Source: Microvirga antarctica
GTDB lineage: Bacteria; Pseudomonadota; Alphaproteobacteria; Rhizobiales; Beijerinckiaceae
Direction of reading: 5' to 3'
Assembly (NCBI RefSeq): GCF_017921815.1
Contig: NZ_JAGEMM010000006.1
Span: forward strand, 186,001 to 250,000
Length of the DNA stretch: 64,000 bases
Shown: positions 47,208 to 57,382 of the stretch, piece by piece
How positions within the stretch are numbered: position 1 is the first letter of the stretch
Layout: each line of letters opens with the position of its first letter
The notes under the pieces: generated by a model
What the model saw: the letters and a program-made list of their open reading frames with translations, nothing else
Database searches by the model: none
Told to the model about the DNA's origin: nothing
Program-made: the position numbers and the translations under genes

Positions 47208-47749
47208 GCGAGGTCGAGACGAAATGCAGGCGTGGGTTTTACCATGCGCGGGATGCCCGCCGTCACGAGCACGACCGCCTGTGCGGTCTCGGCGATGCGC
47301 TGGTTGAGTCGCCCCTGCGCGTCGCGAAAAAGCCTGCCGAGTGCCGTTGCCGGGACAATTCCCTGCCCGACTTCATTCGAGACGAGAACCAGCGGGCCCG
47401 CGGCGGATGACACGGCGTCGACAAGACGCTCGGTCTCAGGTCCCGGATCGCGCTCCGCCAGAATGACATTGGACAGCCACAGGGTGAGGCAATCGACGAG
47501 GACGGCCCGTCCCGGCGCGGCCTCGGCAAGGATCGCATCGGCGAGGTCGAGGCTCGCCTCCCGGGTCCGCCAGTGGATATCTCGGTCCGCCTGGTGCCGG
47601 GCAATGCGGTCCCGCATCTCGTCGTCGAACGCCTGCGCGGTCGCGATGAACACGCGCTCGGCGGAGGCCGCCTCGGCAATCTGCTGGGCGACCCGGCTCT
47701 TGCCCGAGCGGGCGCCGCCAAGAATCAAGGCGCTGCGGTACCGATCCAT
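47204..47749 (-). CDS. cobP: Bifunctional adenosylcobinamide kinase/guanylyltransferase CobP (CobU)
   Basis: CobP/CobU, 181 residues, phosphorylates adenosylcobinamide and then transfers GMP in the nucleotide-loop pathway. The P-loop [16 protein letters not shown], the guanylyl-accepting His region [13 protein letters not shown] and [12 protein letters not shown] are diagnostic. It is the first gene of the cobP-cobQ pair. No cobalamin riboswitch is seen upstream, where the preceding kinase gene ends only 4 bases away. Confidence 0.94.
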   Translation of the reverse strand: MDRYRSALILGGARSGKSRVAQQIAEAASAERVFIATAQAFDDEMRDRIARHQADRDIHWRTREASLDLADAILAEAAPGRAVLVDCLTLWLSNVILAERDPGPETERLVDAVSSAAGPLVLVSNEVGQGIVPATALGRLFRDAQGRLNQRIAETAQAVVLVTAGIPRMVKPTPAFRLDLA

Positions 47750-47753
47750 GCGA

Positions 47754-49145
47754 CTACAGGGACAGGCGATCGAAGGGCAGGATCATGTGGAGATGCAGCC
47801 CGTCAGGGCGCCAGTCCCGCTCGAGACTGCCGCCCAATTGACCGCTGACGCTGCGCAGAGCGAGCTGCGTGCCAAAGCCCTCGAAGGTCGGGGCGCCCTC
47901 CAGGGGCGGACCGCCGGTTTCCTCCCAGATCAGGTCGACCCCGGTCTCGGTTTCCGTCCAACGAATCGTCAAATGGCCCTCCGGGCGCGACAGGCAGCCG
48001 TACTTGGCGGCGTTTGTCGCCAGCTCATGAAGCACCAGCGCAAGGCTCGTGGTGGTATTCGACCCCACGCTCACGGGCGGGCCCGCTGCGATCACCTGAC
48101 TGCCGCCGGCTTCCACATACGGCGCGAGGACGGCATCGATCAACTGACTGAGGCTGGCCCGAGCGCCCGTCGAAGGGGCGCCGACGGTCAGCGGCTGCGC
48201 GAGCTCATGAGCACGGGCGAGCGCGCTGAGGCGTCCGCGCAGGGCCGTGGCCATTTCCTTGGTGTCCTTGGCGGTCCGCGCCGTCATGGACACCATGCCG
48301 TTGGCGATGGCGAAGAGGTTTTTGACCCGATGCGAGAGTTCGCGCATCAGCAACTCCTGCGCTTCCGCGACAGAGCGCCGGTGCGTCACGTCCCCGATGA
48401 CACCGGAAAGACCGGCAACACGGCGCTCAGGACAGTCATCGACATAGATCACCCGGCCGTTGGAGCGCGTCCAGCGGACCGATCCATCCTGGAGGACGGT
48501 GCGATACTCAACCTCATAGACGCCGTTCGAGCCGGGAGCGAGGGCCGCCTCCATGCGTGCGCGAACGGCGTCGCGGTCATCGGGATGCACCCTCTCGAAG
48601 GCTTCATCGATGGGGAGGCTTCGTAAGCCGTCGGCCGGAATGTCGAACAGAGCGCAGCAGCCTTCGTCCCAGCTGACCGTGCCGGTTTCGCGTTCGACCC
48701 GCCAGGTCCCCAGCCTGGCGGCATCGAGAGCAAGGCGGTGCTGCTCCTCGAGCCCGCGCAGAGAGGCTTCCGCCTGCTTCTGGGCGTCAATGATCGTGCA
48801 GGTGCCGAACCACCGCAGGACAGTCCCGGCCTCGTTCCGATCCGGCATTCCCCGGCTCAGAACCCAGCTGAAAGCGCCCGACGCGCTCCGGATCCTGTAT
48901 TCGACCTCGTAGGGTTCGCCCGCGGCAAGCGCCACAGCCCAGAGCCAGTCGACCGTTTTTAGATCGTCCGTGTGGACGGCGCTGCGCCACCCGCTGCCCA
49001 CCGATTGTTCCGGCGACAGGCCGGTAAAGTCATACCATTGCCGATTGAAATAGTCGTGGAAGCCGTCTGGCCGGGTGGACCACACAAGTTGCGGCAACCG
49101 CTCTGCGAGGGTTGCGAACTGGCTCTCGGAATGGTTGAAATTCAC
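47754..49145 (-). CDS. PAS-domain HWE-type sensor histidine kinase
   Basis: A 463-residue soluble kinase. Two PAS domains (about residues 10-130 and 140-260) carry LVWSTRPDGFHDYFNRQWYD and LGTWRVERETGTVSWDEGCC; the HWE/HisKA_2 phosphoacceptor is the His in LMRELSHRVKNLFAIANGMV, followed by an ATPase region with ELATNAAKYGCLS. No membrane segment is present, so it senses a cytoplasmic cue. The GTG at 49145 has AGGGG 8 bases upstream. No response regulator is adjacent. The cob genes follow 4 bases downstream. Confidence 0.9.
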   Translation of the reverse strand: MNFNHSESQFATLAERLPQLVWSTRPDGFHDYFNRQWYDFTGLSPEQSVGSGWRSAVHTDDLKTVDWLWAVALAAGEPYEVEYRIRSASGAFSWVLSRGMPDRNEAGTVLRWFGTCTIIDAQKQAEASLRGLEEQHRLALDAARLGTWRVERETGTVSWDEGCCALFDIPADGLRSLPIDEAFERVHPDDRDAVRARMEAALAPGSNGVYEVEYRTVLQDGSVRWTRSNGRVIYVDDCPERRVAGLSGVIGDVTHRRSVAEAQELLMRELSHRVKNLFAIANGMVSMTARTAKDTKEMATALRGRLSALARAHELAQPLTVGAPSTGARASLSQLIDAVLAPYVEAGGSQVIAAGPPVSVGSNTTTSLALVLHELATNAAKYGCLSRPEGHLTIRWTETETGVDLIWEETGGPPLEGAPTFEGFGTQLALRSVSGQLGGSLERDWRPDGLHLHMILPFDRLSL

Positions 49146-49337
49146 CCGCGTTCCCCTGGCACCAGCAGAAAGCTGCGGTCCGCCCTTACTATAATCACAG
49201 TTGAGGGCTTTTTTTCGAGCCCGCACCGCCAATCCCAACATTACCCTGCGCCAGCCGGAGGGCAACGGGATGAGCGTGGGGCGCGAACGGATGATCTGAT
49301 CTCCCCGTCTCTGGCACTTTTCGCAAGGAGCGACTAG

Positions 49338-50450
49338 ATGCAGGATCACATCCGCATCGGGTCCGGCCTCCTCAACGTTTGCAACCGGTTTTCTTCTATG
49401 AACGATATGAGCCCTCGACCCGCGCCCGCCCCGGAGATGACGTCTGCCGAGGCGCTTCATCCCCGCGAGAGACGATCGCGCCGGTTTGCCTGGATTGGGA
49501 TGGCCGCAAGCCTGCTGCTGTTCGGCGCGTCTCTGGTCGTGCTGTGGCATATGGTGTCGGGAATTGACGTTGCGGAGCTCAAGGCGGCCTTCACGGCAGC
49601 GAGCTTAAGGCAGATCGGACTGGCGGTGTTGTTGACGGCGGTCAGCTACAGCCTCTTGACCTGCTACGACGCCATCGCGCTTCGCCAGCTTCAGGTCCAT
49701 ATCCCTTACCGCACGACCTCGCTTGCCTCGTTCACCAGCTATGCGGTGAGCTTTACTCTCGGGTTCCCGCTCCTGACGGCCGGCACCGTCCGGTACTGGA
49801 TCTACGCGCCTCGCGGGCTCAGTGCCGGGAGAGTGGCCAGCCTGACGGTCATCGCGGGCGTGACCTTCTGGCTCGGCATGGCGCTCGTTCTGGCGTGGAC
49901 CATGATCAGGCAGGCTGATGAAGTCTCGAGTCTCGTCTGGACCAATATCTGGGTCAATCAGCTGGTTGGCCTTGCGGCCGCCCTCCTCGTGGTGGGCTAT
50001 CTCATCTGGGTTTCCTTCAAGCGCCGCGTGGTCAAGATTCAAGGCTGGCGTCTGGAGCTTCCGGGGTTCCGCCTGACGGTCGCGCAGATGCTCATTGGAG
50101 CCGCCGACGTCTGCGCCGGCGCGGCCGTTCTCTACGTGCTGCTTCCCGGCGGACACAATATCGGGTTCGAAACGTTTGTGGCGATCTACATCTTCGCCGT
50201 GATGCTGGGGGTGGCAAGCCACGCGCCTGGCGGCCTCGGCGTCTTTGAGGCGACAATCCTGCTGGCTTTGTCGAGCTATCCCCGTGAGCCCGTTCTGGGA
50301 GCCTTGCTGCTCTACCGCCTCTGCTATTATCTGGTGCCCTTCGTGGTCGCCCTGGCGTTCCTTGGGGCGTACGAAATCCGCAACCGCATCAAGTCGTCGC
50401 GCGCTGCCTTCCGGCAGGATGAGGATGAGGCGGACAACGCGTCGCCCTGA
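49338..50450 (+). CDS. UPF0104/YbhN-family flippase-like membrane protein
   Basis: A 370-residue integral membrane protein with eight or so helices, similar to the flippase domain of lysylphosphatidylglycerol synthetase (MprF N-terminus) and YbhN. Marks are SYAVSFTLGFPLLTAGTVRY and VASHAPGGLGVFEATIL, the latter a family signature. The synthetase domain is absent. It may move a lipid or lipid-linked molecule across the inner membrane. The ATG at 49338 has AAGGAG 5-6 bases upstream. phoR follows after 48 bases. Confidence 0.85.
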   Translation: MQDHIRIGSGLLNVCNRFSSMNDMSPRPAPAPEMTSAEALHPRERRSRRFAWIGMAASLLLFGASLVVLWHMVSGIDVAELKAAFTAASLRQIGLAVLLTAVSYSLLTCYDAIALRQLQVHIPYRTTSLASFTSYAVSFTLGFPLLTAGTVRYWIYAPRGLSAGRVASLTVIAGVTFWLGMALVLAWTMIRQADEVSSLVWTNIWVNQLVGLAAALLVVGYLIWVSFKRRVVKIQGWRLELPGFRLTVAQMLIGAADVCAGAAVLYVLLPGGHNIGFETFVAIYIFAVMLGVASHAPGGLGVFEATILLALSSYPREPVLGALLLYRLCYYLVPFVVALAFLGAYEIRNRIKSSRAAFRQDEDEADNASP

Positions 50451-50498
50451 TCCCAGTCGTTACGCATATCCCGAAGGCCCAGAGATGAGCGCGCGCCC

Positions 50499-51773
50499 AT
50501 GAGCTCCCAGGACGATCCCGAGCGGGGCGAGACAGCGCGGGCGGTGGCCGTCAGAAGCGCGGTGCTGACCTGCGCCATCCTCCTCGCCGCCGCTGCACTC
50601 CTCGGCGTCTTCAGCCTCTGGATGATGGGCGCGGCCGTCATCGCCATCGCTGTGTGCGCCGGACTTGCTCCCCGACGCCGGATCAGGGCCCTGCTTGCAT
50701 CCGATCCCAGCACCATCGCCCGGCATCCCGGCGTGGCCGACGCCGTGCTGGCCCACATCCCCGACCCGGTGATCCTTGTCGATCAGCGCGCCATCGTCGT
50801 GGAAGCCAATGAGGCCGCGCTGCTGCTTCTCCCCGGGCTGAAACTCGGTCACCCGCTCTCGTTCGCCCTGCGCAGCCCGGTCGTGCTGGATGGCATCGAT
50901 GAGGTTCTGGCCGCGCGCGAGCCCTTGAAGGTGGAATATTCCGAGCGCGTGCCGACGGAGCGAACCTTCGAAGTGCATATCGGCCCGCTGCGAAGCCAGA
51001 GTCCCGACCTGAAGGTTAGGTCGGGGGTCGTGCTGTTCTTTCGCGATCTCACCTCGGCGCGGCGGCTGGAGGCCATGCGGACGGATTTCGTTGCCAATGC
51101 CAGTCATGAGCTGCGCACGCCACTGGCCTCCCTGCTCGGGTTCGTCGAAACCCTCCAGGGCCCGGCGCGCAACGACACGGTCGCGCGCGAGCGTTTTCTC
51201 GATATCATGCGCCAGCAGGCCCAGCGCATGACGCGGCTGATCGATGACCTGCTGTCGCTGTCGCGCATCGAGATGCGGCTGCACGTTCATCCGACGACCC
51301 CGGTCGATCTCGTGGCGATCACCGCACACATGGTCGAGGCCTTGACCGCGCTTGCCACCACGCGGGGCGTTTCCCTGGAGGCTGACCTTCCAGCAGGTCC
51401 CCTTTTCGTTCTTGGTGATCGGGATGAGCTGCTGCGCCTGCTGGAAAACCTGATCACCAACGCTTCGAAATACGGCGAAGCCGGCGGCCGGGTGGACATC
51501 TCTCTGGCGCGGTCCGACGGTCCGCACGGCCAGTCACAGGCCGTTCTGTCCGTTCGCGACTATGGTCCGGGCATCGCGCCCGAACACCTGCCGCGGCTGA
51601 CGGAGCGCTTCTACCGCGTCGATGTGGAACAGAGCCGCGAAAAAGGCGGCACGGGTCTGGGGCTCGCCATCGTCAAGCACATCGTGAACCGCCACCGGGG
51701 AGTTCTCGCCATCGACAGTAAGCCGGGCGAGGGTGCCCGCTTCCTTGTCACGCTTCCCGAAGTTCGGACCTGA
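50499..51773 (+). CDS. phoR: Phosphate regulon sensor histidine kinase PhoR
   Basis: PhoR, 424 residues, senses phosphate status through the Pst system and phosphorylates PhoB. Two closely spaced N-terminal helices (about 19-58), a PAS domain (about 80-180), the phosphoacceptor His in NASHELRTPLASLLGF, then N, G1 and G2 boxes (NLITNASKYG, DYGPGIA, GGTGLGLAIVKH). Context with pst and phoB makes the name firm. It is upstream of the Pho box and of pstS. Confidence 0.93.
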   Translation: MSSQDDPERGETARAVAVRSAVLTCAILLAAAALLGVFSLWMMGAAVIAIAVCAGLAPRRRIRALLASDPSTIARHPGVADAVLAHIPDPVILVDQRAIVVEANEAALLLLPGLKLGHPLSFALRSPVVLDGIDEVLAAREPLKVEYSERVPTERTFEVHIGPLRSQSPDLKVRSGVVLFFRDLTSARRLEAMRTDFVANASHELRTPLASLLGFVETLQGPARNDTVARERFLDIMRQQAQRMTRLIDDLLSLSRIEMRLHVHPTTPVDLVAITAHMVEALTALATTRGVSLEADLPAGPLFVLGDRDELLRLLENLITNASKYGEAGGRVDISLARSDGPHGQSQAVLSVRDYGPGIAPEHLPRLTERFYRVDVEQSREKGGTGLGLAIVKHIVNRHRGVLAIDSKPGEGARFLVTLPEVRT

Positions 51774-51789
51774 AACAGCCTCTGGCCGG

Positions 51790-51818
51790 GTGTCACTGAA
51801 CTGTCATCGAACTGTCGT
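51790..51818 (+). promoter_or_regulatory. Pho box (three tandem PhoB repeats)
   Basis: GTGTCAC (51790), CTGTCAT (51801) and CTGTCGT (51812) are spaced exactly 11 bp, as required for tandem PhoB binding; the middle copy matches the CTGTCAT consensus. It is about 100 bases upstream of pstS and should activate pstSCAB-phoU-phoB in phosphate starvation. Confidence 0.9.
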
Positions 51819-51914
51819 AGACCCGACATCGCGACCCCGTAGGTGTCCGGTGCGGTCGGGTTCGGTCCCTTCTTCGAGGTGACTCCGCCGCTTCTGTGAA
51901 CAAGGAGATGTCTC

Positions 51915-52958
51915 TTGAAACCTCTATCCTTCGCCTTCGCGGCTGGCCTTGCCGTCGCCTCTTTCTCGACTGCTGCCACGGCCGCCGAAATCACCGGCGC
52001 AGGCGCGACGTTCCCGTTTCCGATCTACGCGAAGTGGGCGGAAGCTTACAAGAAAGACACCAATAACAGCCTGAACTATCAGTCGATTGGCTCCAGCGGC
52101 GGCATTCGCCAGATCCGCGCCAAGACGGTTGATTTCGGTGCGACCGATGCGCCCCTGAAAGGCGATGAGCTGGACAAGGACGCCTTCGTCCAGTTTCCGA
52201 TGGTCACGGGCGGCGTGGTCGCCGTCTACAACATTCCCGGCGTCGCCTCGGAGAAGCTGAAGCTGAGCGGCGAGGTTCTGGCCGATATCTTCAACGGCAA
52301 AATCACCAAGTGGAACGATCCCAAGATCGTCCAGATCAACGCGGGCGTCACGCTTCCGGCCGCCACCATCACGCCGGTCTACCGTTCCGACGGATCGGGC
52401 ACCACCAGCGTGTTCACGACCTACCTGTCGCAGGTCTCCGAGACCTGGAAGAGCGGTCCGGGAGCGGGCGCTTCGGTGCAGTGGCCTGCAGGTCAGGGCG
52501 GCAAGGGCAACGAGGGCGTCGCAGCACTCGTCAAGCAGGTGCCGAACGCCATCGGGTACGTCGAATATGCCTATGCCAAACAGAACGCCATTCCGTTCGC
52601 CCAGATGCAGAACAAGAACGGCAAGTTCGTGTCGCCTGACTCGGCCACCTTCCAGGCGGCCGCAGCCGGCGCGGACTGGAAGTCGGCTCCCGGTTACGGC
52701 ATCTCGCTGACCAACCAGCCGGGCGACGCCGCCTGGCCCATCACCGCCCCGACCTTCATCCTGGTTCCCAAGAACCCCGAGAAGCCGGAACAGGTCGCCG
52801 AAGCCCTCAAGTTCTTCGATTGGGCCTTCAAGAACGGCGACAAGATGGCGGTCGAGCTTGATTACGTTCCCCTGCCTGCGCAGGTGAAGGACCTTGTTCG
52901 GGCCACCTGGGCTGCCGACATCAAGGACAAGTCCGGCCAGCCGGTCTTCAAGAAGTAA
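51915..52958 (+). CDS. pstS: Phosphate ABC transporter substrate-binding protein PstS
   Basis: PstS, 347 residues, is the periplasmic phosphate-binding protein. The signal peptide is cleaved near residue 24, giving AEITGAGATFPFPIYAKW. Phosphate-contact segments include SIGSSGGIRQI, DFGATDAPL and YRSDGSGTTSVF. The start is a TTG at 51915 with AAGGAG 7 bases upstream; an ATG at 51908 is out of frame. It is the first gene after the Pho box. Confidence 0.96.
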   Translation: MKPLSFAFAAGLAVASFSTAATAAEITGAGATFPFPIYAKWAEAYKKDTNNSLNYQSIGSSGGIRQIRAKTVDFGATDAPLKGDELDKDAFVQFPMVTGGVVAVYNIPGVASEKLKLSGEVLADIFNGKITKWNDPKIVQINAGVTLPAATITPVYRSDGSGTTSVFTTYLSQVSETWKSGPGAGASVQWPAGQGGKGNEGVAALVKQVPNAIGYVEYAYAKQNAIPFAQMQNKNGKFVSPDSATFQAAAAGADWKSAPGYGISLTNQPGDAAWPITAPTFILVPKNPEKPEQVAEALKFFDWAFKNGDKMAVELDYVPLPAQVKDLVRATWAADIKDKSGQPVFKK

Positions 52959-52992
52959 CGCGACCACCTCTGGATAAGAATCGGATCGGCGG

Positions 52993-53967
52993 ATGGTAGC
53001 TCTCTCGCAAGAACGTCTCGTCTCAAGCATCAGCGCTCCCGTCCGCCGCTCACCGCCCAAAGCCTTCGACCGCTTCTTTCGGATCGCCAGTCTCGGCTCG
53101 GCCCTCCTGGTGCTGACCGTGCTGCTCGGCATCCTTGCCTCCATGGTCTACGGGGGGGCTCCGGCCTTCCGCGAATTTGGTCTCGGGTTCATCACCTCCA
53201 GCGTCTGGGATGTGCAGCGCGACCAGTACGGCGCCTGGGTGGCCATCGTCGGGACGCTGACGACGGCGCTGATCGCCCTGGTCATCGGTGTTCCGATCTC
53301 GCTCGGCATCGCGATCTTCCTGACGCAGCTCTGCCCGCTCTGGCTGAAGCGTCCCGTCGCCACGACGATCGAACTGCTCGCCGCCGTGCCCAGCATCATC
53401 TACGGCATGTGGGGTCTGTTCGTCTTTGCGCCGCTCTTCGCGCGGTTTATCCAGATCCCTGTCTCCAATCTGGTGGAAGGCATTCCGATCATCGGCACCG
53501 TGCTCTATGCCAGCGTCCCGTCCGGCGTCGGCATCCTGACGGCCGGCATCATCCTGGCGGTGATGATCGTACCCTTCGTCGCCTCCATCACCCGGGACAT
53601 TTTCGACCAGATCCCGCCAGTTCTGCGCGAGAGCGCCTATGGCATCGGCTGCACGACCTGGGAAGTGGTGCGCCATGTTCTCCTGCCGCAGGCTGGCGTC
53701 AGCATCATCGGGGCGGTCATGCTGGGTCTGGGCCGCGCGCTCGGCGAAACCATGGCGGTGACCTTCGTCATCGGAAACGCCAACCGGCTGTCGGCCTCGC
53801 TGTTCGATCCGGGTTCGACCATCGCGTCGCGGATCGCCAATGAATTCAATGAGGCGCTCGGCCTCCAGCTCAATGCGCTGATGGCGCTGGGTTGCATCCT
53901 GTTCCTCGTTACCTTCACCGTCCTCGTGCTGGCGCGCCTCCTGATCGCCCGCGTCAATGCCCGATAG
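52993..53967 (+). CDS. pstC: Phosphate ABC transporter permease PstC
   Basis: PstC, 324 residues, is one of two membrane subunits of the PstSCAB high-affinity phosphate transporter. About six helices are predicted, and the permease coupling motif is [37 protein letters not shown] is typical of PstC. It lies 34 bases after pstS and 9 bases before pstA. Confidence 0.95.
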   Translation: MVALSQERLVSSISAPVRRSPPKAFDRFFRIASLGSALLVLTVLLGILASMVYGGAPAFREFGLGFITSSVWDVQRDQYGAWVAIVGTLTTALIALVIGVPISLGIAIFLTQLCPLWLKRPVATTIELLAAVPSIIYGMWGLFVFAPLFARFIQIPVSNLVEGIPIIGTVLYASVPSGVGILTAGIILAVMIVPFVASITRDIFDQIPPVLRESAYGIGCTTWEVVRHVLLPQAGVSIIGAVMLGLGRALGETMAVTFVIGNANRLSASLFDPGSTIASRIANEFNEALGLQLNALMALGCILFLVTFTVLVLARLLIARVNAR

Positions 53968-53976
53968 GAGGCACTG

Positions 53977-54870
53977 ATGGATACGGCCCTGCAAAACTCC
54001 CACATGGCCACGGCAAAGCCGTGGGGCCGCGTACGTCGCAGCCGCTATGTGGCGGACCGCGCCCTCAAGATCATCTGCACGCTGTTCACCATCATCGGCG
54101 CCTTCGTTCTTGGCTGGATCCTGCTGATGCTGATCATCGAGGGCGCCCAAGGCTTCTCGCCGCTCCTGTTCACGCAGACGACCCCCGGTCCCGGCACGCA
54201 GGGAGGCGGCATCGCGAACGCCCTCGTGGGCAGCCTGATCCTCACCGTTCTCGGCATCGTGGTTGCGACCCCGGTCGGGGTGTTGGCCGGCACGTATCTG
54301 GCCGAGTACGGACGGACCTCCAAGCTCGCGGAGGTCATCCGCTTCGTGAACGATATCCTGCTCGCCGCACCGAGCATTCTCATCGGCCTGTTCGTCTACA
54401 CCCTGATGGTGCAGCCCATGGGCAGCTATTCGGGTTGGGCCGGCAGCGTGGCGCTGGCCATCATCGCGGTTCCGGTGATCGTGCGAACGACCGAGGACAT
54501 GCTGCGCCTCGTTCCTGGCTCGCTGCGCGAAGCGGGCGCTGCCCTCGGCGCGCCGATGTCGACAGTCATCATGCAGGTGAGCTGGCGGGCGGCGCGGGCC
54601 GGCATGGTGACGGGCGTGCTGCTTGCCACTGCGCGCATCGCCGGCGAGACGGCGCCATTGTTGTTCACCGCGCTGAACAACAATTTCTGGTTCAAGCCGA
54701 ATCTCATGGGCGGCGTCTCGAACCTGCCGGTCATGATCTACCAGTTTGCTTTGGCGCCTTACCAGAACTGGCGCGAGCTGGCATGGGCCGGCGCGCTTAT
54801 CATCACCCTGTCCATCCTGGCGCTCTCCATCGTGGCGCGCCTGATCGTGAAGAAGGATCAAGCACGATGA
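53977..54870 (+). CDS. pstA: Phosphate ABC transporter permease PstA
   Basis: PstA, 297 residues, partner permease of PstC. Features: [30 protein letters not shown], the coupling loop [20 protein letters not shown] and [20 protein letters not shown]. Its stop overlaps the start of pstB (ATGA at 54867-54870). Confidence 0.96.
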   Translation: MDTALQNSHMATAKPWGRVRRSRYVADRALKIICTLFTIIGAFVLGWILLMLIIEGAQGFSPLLFTQTTPGPGTQGGGIANALVGSLILTVLGIVVATPVGVLAGTYLAEYGRTSKLAEVIRFVNDILLAAPSILIGLFVYTLMVQPMGSYSGWAGSVALAIIAVPVIVRTTEDMLRLVPGSLREAGAALGAPMSTVIMQVSWRAARAGMVTGVLLATARIAGETAPLLFTALNNNFWFKPNLMGGVSNLPVMIYQFALAPYQNWRELAWAGALIITLSILALSIVARLIVKKDQAR

Positions 54871-55685
54871 GCCAGATCTCCGTCAACACCAGCAGCGCCA
54901 TCGGCCATGCGGCAGCCGCCGACATCGATGCGCCGATCCGCATCGCCGTGCGGAATCTCAATTTCTACTATAGCGACGCGCTGGCCCTGAAGAACGTGTC
55001 GATGAATTTTCACGACAAGCAGGTGACGGCTCTGATCGGACCGTCCGGCTGTGGCAAGTCGACGTTGTTGCGCACGTTCAACCGCATCTACAGCCTCTAC
55101 CCGGAGCAGCGCGCCGATGGCGAGATCCTGCTCGACGGCCAGAATGTGCTGTCGCCGTCCGTGGACGTGAACGAACTTCGCGCCCGCGTCGGCATGGTGT
55201 TCCAGAAGCCGACGCCGTTTCCGATGTCCATCTACGACAACATCGCGTTCGGCATTCGCCTCTACGAGAAGCTGCCGAAGTCGGAACTGGATGGCCGCGT
55301 CGAGGAAGCGCTCAAAAAGGCGGCCCTCTGGAACGAGGCGAAGGACAAGCTGCGCCAATCCGGCATGGGCCTGTCAGGCGGTCAGCAGCAGCGCCTGTGC
55401 ATCGCCCGCACGATTGCCCAGAACCCGGAAGTGATCCTTCTCGACGAGCCGACCTCGGCGCTGGATCCAATCTCGACCGGCAAGATCGAGGAACTGATCG
55501 AGCAGCTTCGCGAGGAATTCACCATCGTGATCGTCACGCACAACATGCAGCAGGCCGCGCGCATCTCGCAGTTCACCGCCTTCATGTATCTGGGCGAACT
55601 GGTCGAGTTCGGTCAGACCGACAAGATGTTCATGACGCCGACCAAAAAACAGACCCAGGACTACATCACCGGCCGCTTCGGCTAA
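54867..55685 (+). CDS. pstB: Phosphate ABC transporter ATP-binding protein PstB
   Basis: PstB, 272 residues, ATPase of the phosphate transporter. Walker [18 protein letters not shown], signature [13 protein letters not shown], Walker [14 protein letters not shown] and the switch His in IVTHNMQQA are intact. The ATG at 54867 overlaps the pstA stop. The frame is open far upstream within pstA, but family homology begins here. Confidence 0.97.
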   Translation: MSQISVNTSSAIGHAAAADIDAPIRIAVRNLNFYYSDALALKNVSMNFHDKQVTALIGPSGCGKSTLLRTFNRIYSLYPEQRADGEILLDGQNVLSPSVDVNELRARVGMVFQKPTPFPMSIYDNIAFGIRLYEKLPKSELDGRVEEALKKAALWNEAKDKLRQSGMGLSGGQQQRLCIARTIAQNPEVILLDEPTSALDPISTGKIEELIEQLREEFTIVIVTHNMQQAARISQFTAFMYLGELVEFGQTDKMFMTPTKKQTQDYITGRFG

Positions 55686-55711
55686 CCGCCCGCTTGAACG
55701 GAGGCCTCCCC

Positions 55712-56425
55712 ATGTCGGAGCACATCGTCAGTTCCTACGACAACGACCTGCAGGATCTGCGTCGCCGCATTTCCGAGATGGGCGGCATCGCCGAGAAGAT
55801 GCTTGTCGATTCCATCGCGGCGCTGCTGCGCGGCGACCTGCCGCTGGCACAGACCGTCATCGCGTCTGACACGCGCCTCGACATTCTGCAGCGCGAGGTT
55901 GAAGAGAGCGCCATCCTCACGATCGCCCGGCGGCAGCCGCTCGCTGTCGACCTGCGCGAAACGATCTCGGCCATCCGCGTCTCCGGCGACGTCGAGCGCA
56001 TCGGCGATCTCGCCAAGAACATCGCCAAGCGGGCCTTGGCCATCGGCGGCCAGCTCCAGCCGCAGAAGATCGCCGTCGGCGTGCAGCATATGAGCGATCT
56101 GGTTCTCGGGCAGCTCAAGGACGTGCTCGATTCCTACGCCCAGCAGGACACCATCAAGGCGGTCGACGTCTGGCGGCGTGACGGGGCTATCGATGCGCTC
56201 TATACATCGCTGTTTCGCGAACTGCTGACCTACATGATGGAAGATCCGCGCAACATCTCGTTCTGCACGCACCTTCTGTTCTGCGCCAAGAACATCGAGC
56301 GGATCGGCGATCACACGACCAATATCGCCGAAACGGTTCACTACCTTGTCACCGGCGAGACCCTGGCTATCGACCGGCCCAAGAACGACACGTCGATCGA
56401 CGCCACCGCCGAGGTTGGAGCCTGA
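55712..56425 (+). CDS. phoU: Phosphate signalling protein PhoU
   Basis: PhoU, 237 residues, an all-helical negative regulator linking Pst transport with PhoR. Both metal-binding repeats are recognisable: ERIGDLAKNIAKRA and ERIGDHTTNIAETVHYL, each with the E-x-x-x-D motif. The ATG at 55712 has GGAGG 7 bases upstream. phoB begins after one base. Confidence 0.96.
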   Translation: MSEHIVSSYDNDLQDLRRRISEMGGIAEKMLVDSIAALLRGDLPLAQTVIASDTRLDILQREVEESAILTIARRQPLAVDLRETISAIRVSGDVERIGDLAKNIAKRALAIGGQLQPQKIAVGVQHMSDLVLGQLKDVLDSYAQQDTIKAVDVWRRDGAIDALYTSLFRELLTYMMEDPRNISFCTHLLFCAKNIERIGDHTTNIAETVHYLVTGETLAIDRPKNDTSIDATAEVGA

Positions 56426-56426
56426 C

Positions 56427-57128
56427 ATGGGTCCGCGCGTTCTGATCGTCGAGGACGAAGAGCCCCTGACGTTGCTGCTGCGCTACAATCTCGAAGCCGA
56501 GGGCTACGAGGTCGACAGCGTCGCGCGGGGCGACGAGGCCGAGATCCGTCTTCGTGAACAGCTTCCTGATCTCGTTCTTCTCGACTGGATGCTGCCGGGA
56601 TTGTCCGGAATCGAATTGTGCCGCCGCATTCGCGTGCGGCCCGAGACCGAGCGCATGCCCGTGATCATGCTGACGGCGCGCGGTGAGGAGGGCGATCGCA
56701 TTCGCGGTCTTGCCACGGGTGCAGACGATTACATCGTCAAGCCGTTTTCGGTGCCGGAACTCCTGGCCCGGGTCCGTGCGCTTCTGCGCCGCGCCAAGCC
56801 GACCCATATCGCCACACTCCTCACAGCCGGCGACATGGAACTGGACCGCGAAACCCACCGCGCGCGCCGCGACGGCAAGGAACTGCATCTCGGTCCGACA
56901 GAGTTCCGCCTGCTCGAGTTCCTGATGCGCAGCCCCGGCCGGGTTTTCAGCCGCGAGCATCTGCTCAACGCTGTATGGGGCCATGACGTTTATATCGACG
57001 AACGCACGGTCGACGTGCATGTGGGCCGCCTGCGAAAGGCCATCAGCCTGCCGCGCAAGCCCGATCCCATCCGCACCGTACGGGGTGCCGGTTACTCCTT
57101 TGACGAGACCTTTGCCCGCGGCGAGTAG
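56427..57128 (+). CDS. phoB: Phosphate regulon response regulator PhoB
   Basis: PhoB, 233 residues, an OmpR-type transcription factor. Receiver domain with Asp53 in LLDWMLPGLSG, acidic pocket VEDEEP and Lys in YIVKPFS; C-terminal winged helix with HLGPTEFRLLEFLMRSPGRV and TVDVHVGRLRKAIS. It is activated by PhoR and should bind the Pho box at 51790. It is the last gene of the phosphate cluster. Confidence 0.96.
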   Translation: MGPRVLIVEDEEPLTLLLRYNLEAEGYEVDSVARGDEAEIRLREQLPDLVLLDWMLPGLSGIELCRRIRVRPETERMPVIMLTARGEEGDRIRGLATGADDYIVKPFSVPELLARVRALLRRAKPTHIATLLTAGDMELDRETHRARRDGKELHLGPTEFRLLEFLMRSPGRVFSREHLLNAVWGHDVYIDERTVDVHVGRLRKAISLPRKPDPIRTVRGAGYSFDETFARGE

Positions 57129-57382
57129 CAGCGACTAGCCGCGAGGCTCGCTGCGAGCGCGACGAACGTTGCCTTAGGGAGGCCGCTTTCACGCAACCAA
57201 GCCGGCGGTCGCAGATCTGCGCCATATCGTGGTGACCTGCCTGCGTAGAGCAGGCGCGACAGGAAATTCAGGGGTCAAGAAAACCGACACTGTGCGAAGC
57301 AGTCGACGCTCACGCGCGACCGCGAAGCTATTAAAGTGCTGCCGCGCGATGTCGGGCCGTTGCGCCCGACGTCGACCAGGCC

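Noticed and set aside
47750..47760. Cobalamin riboswitch ahead of the cob genes
   Set aside because: Expected by analogy, but cobP is preceded by only 4 bases and the cobC/cobD 5' ends overlap, so no space or B12-box was found.
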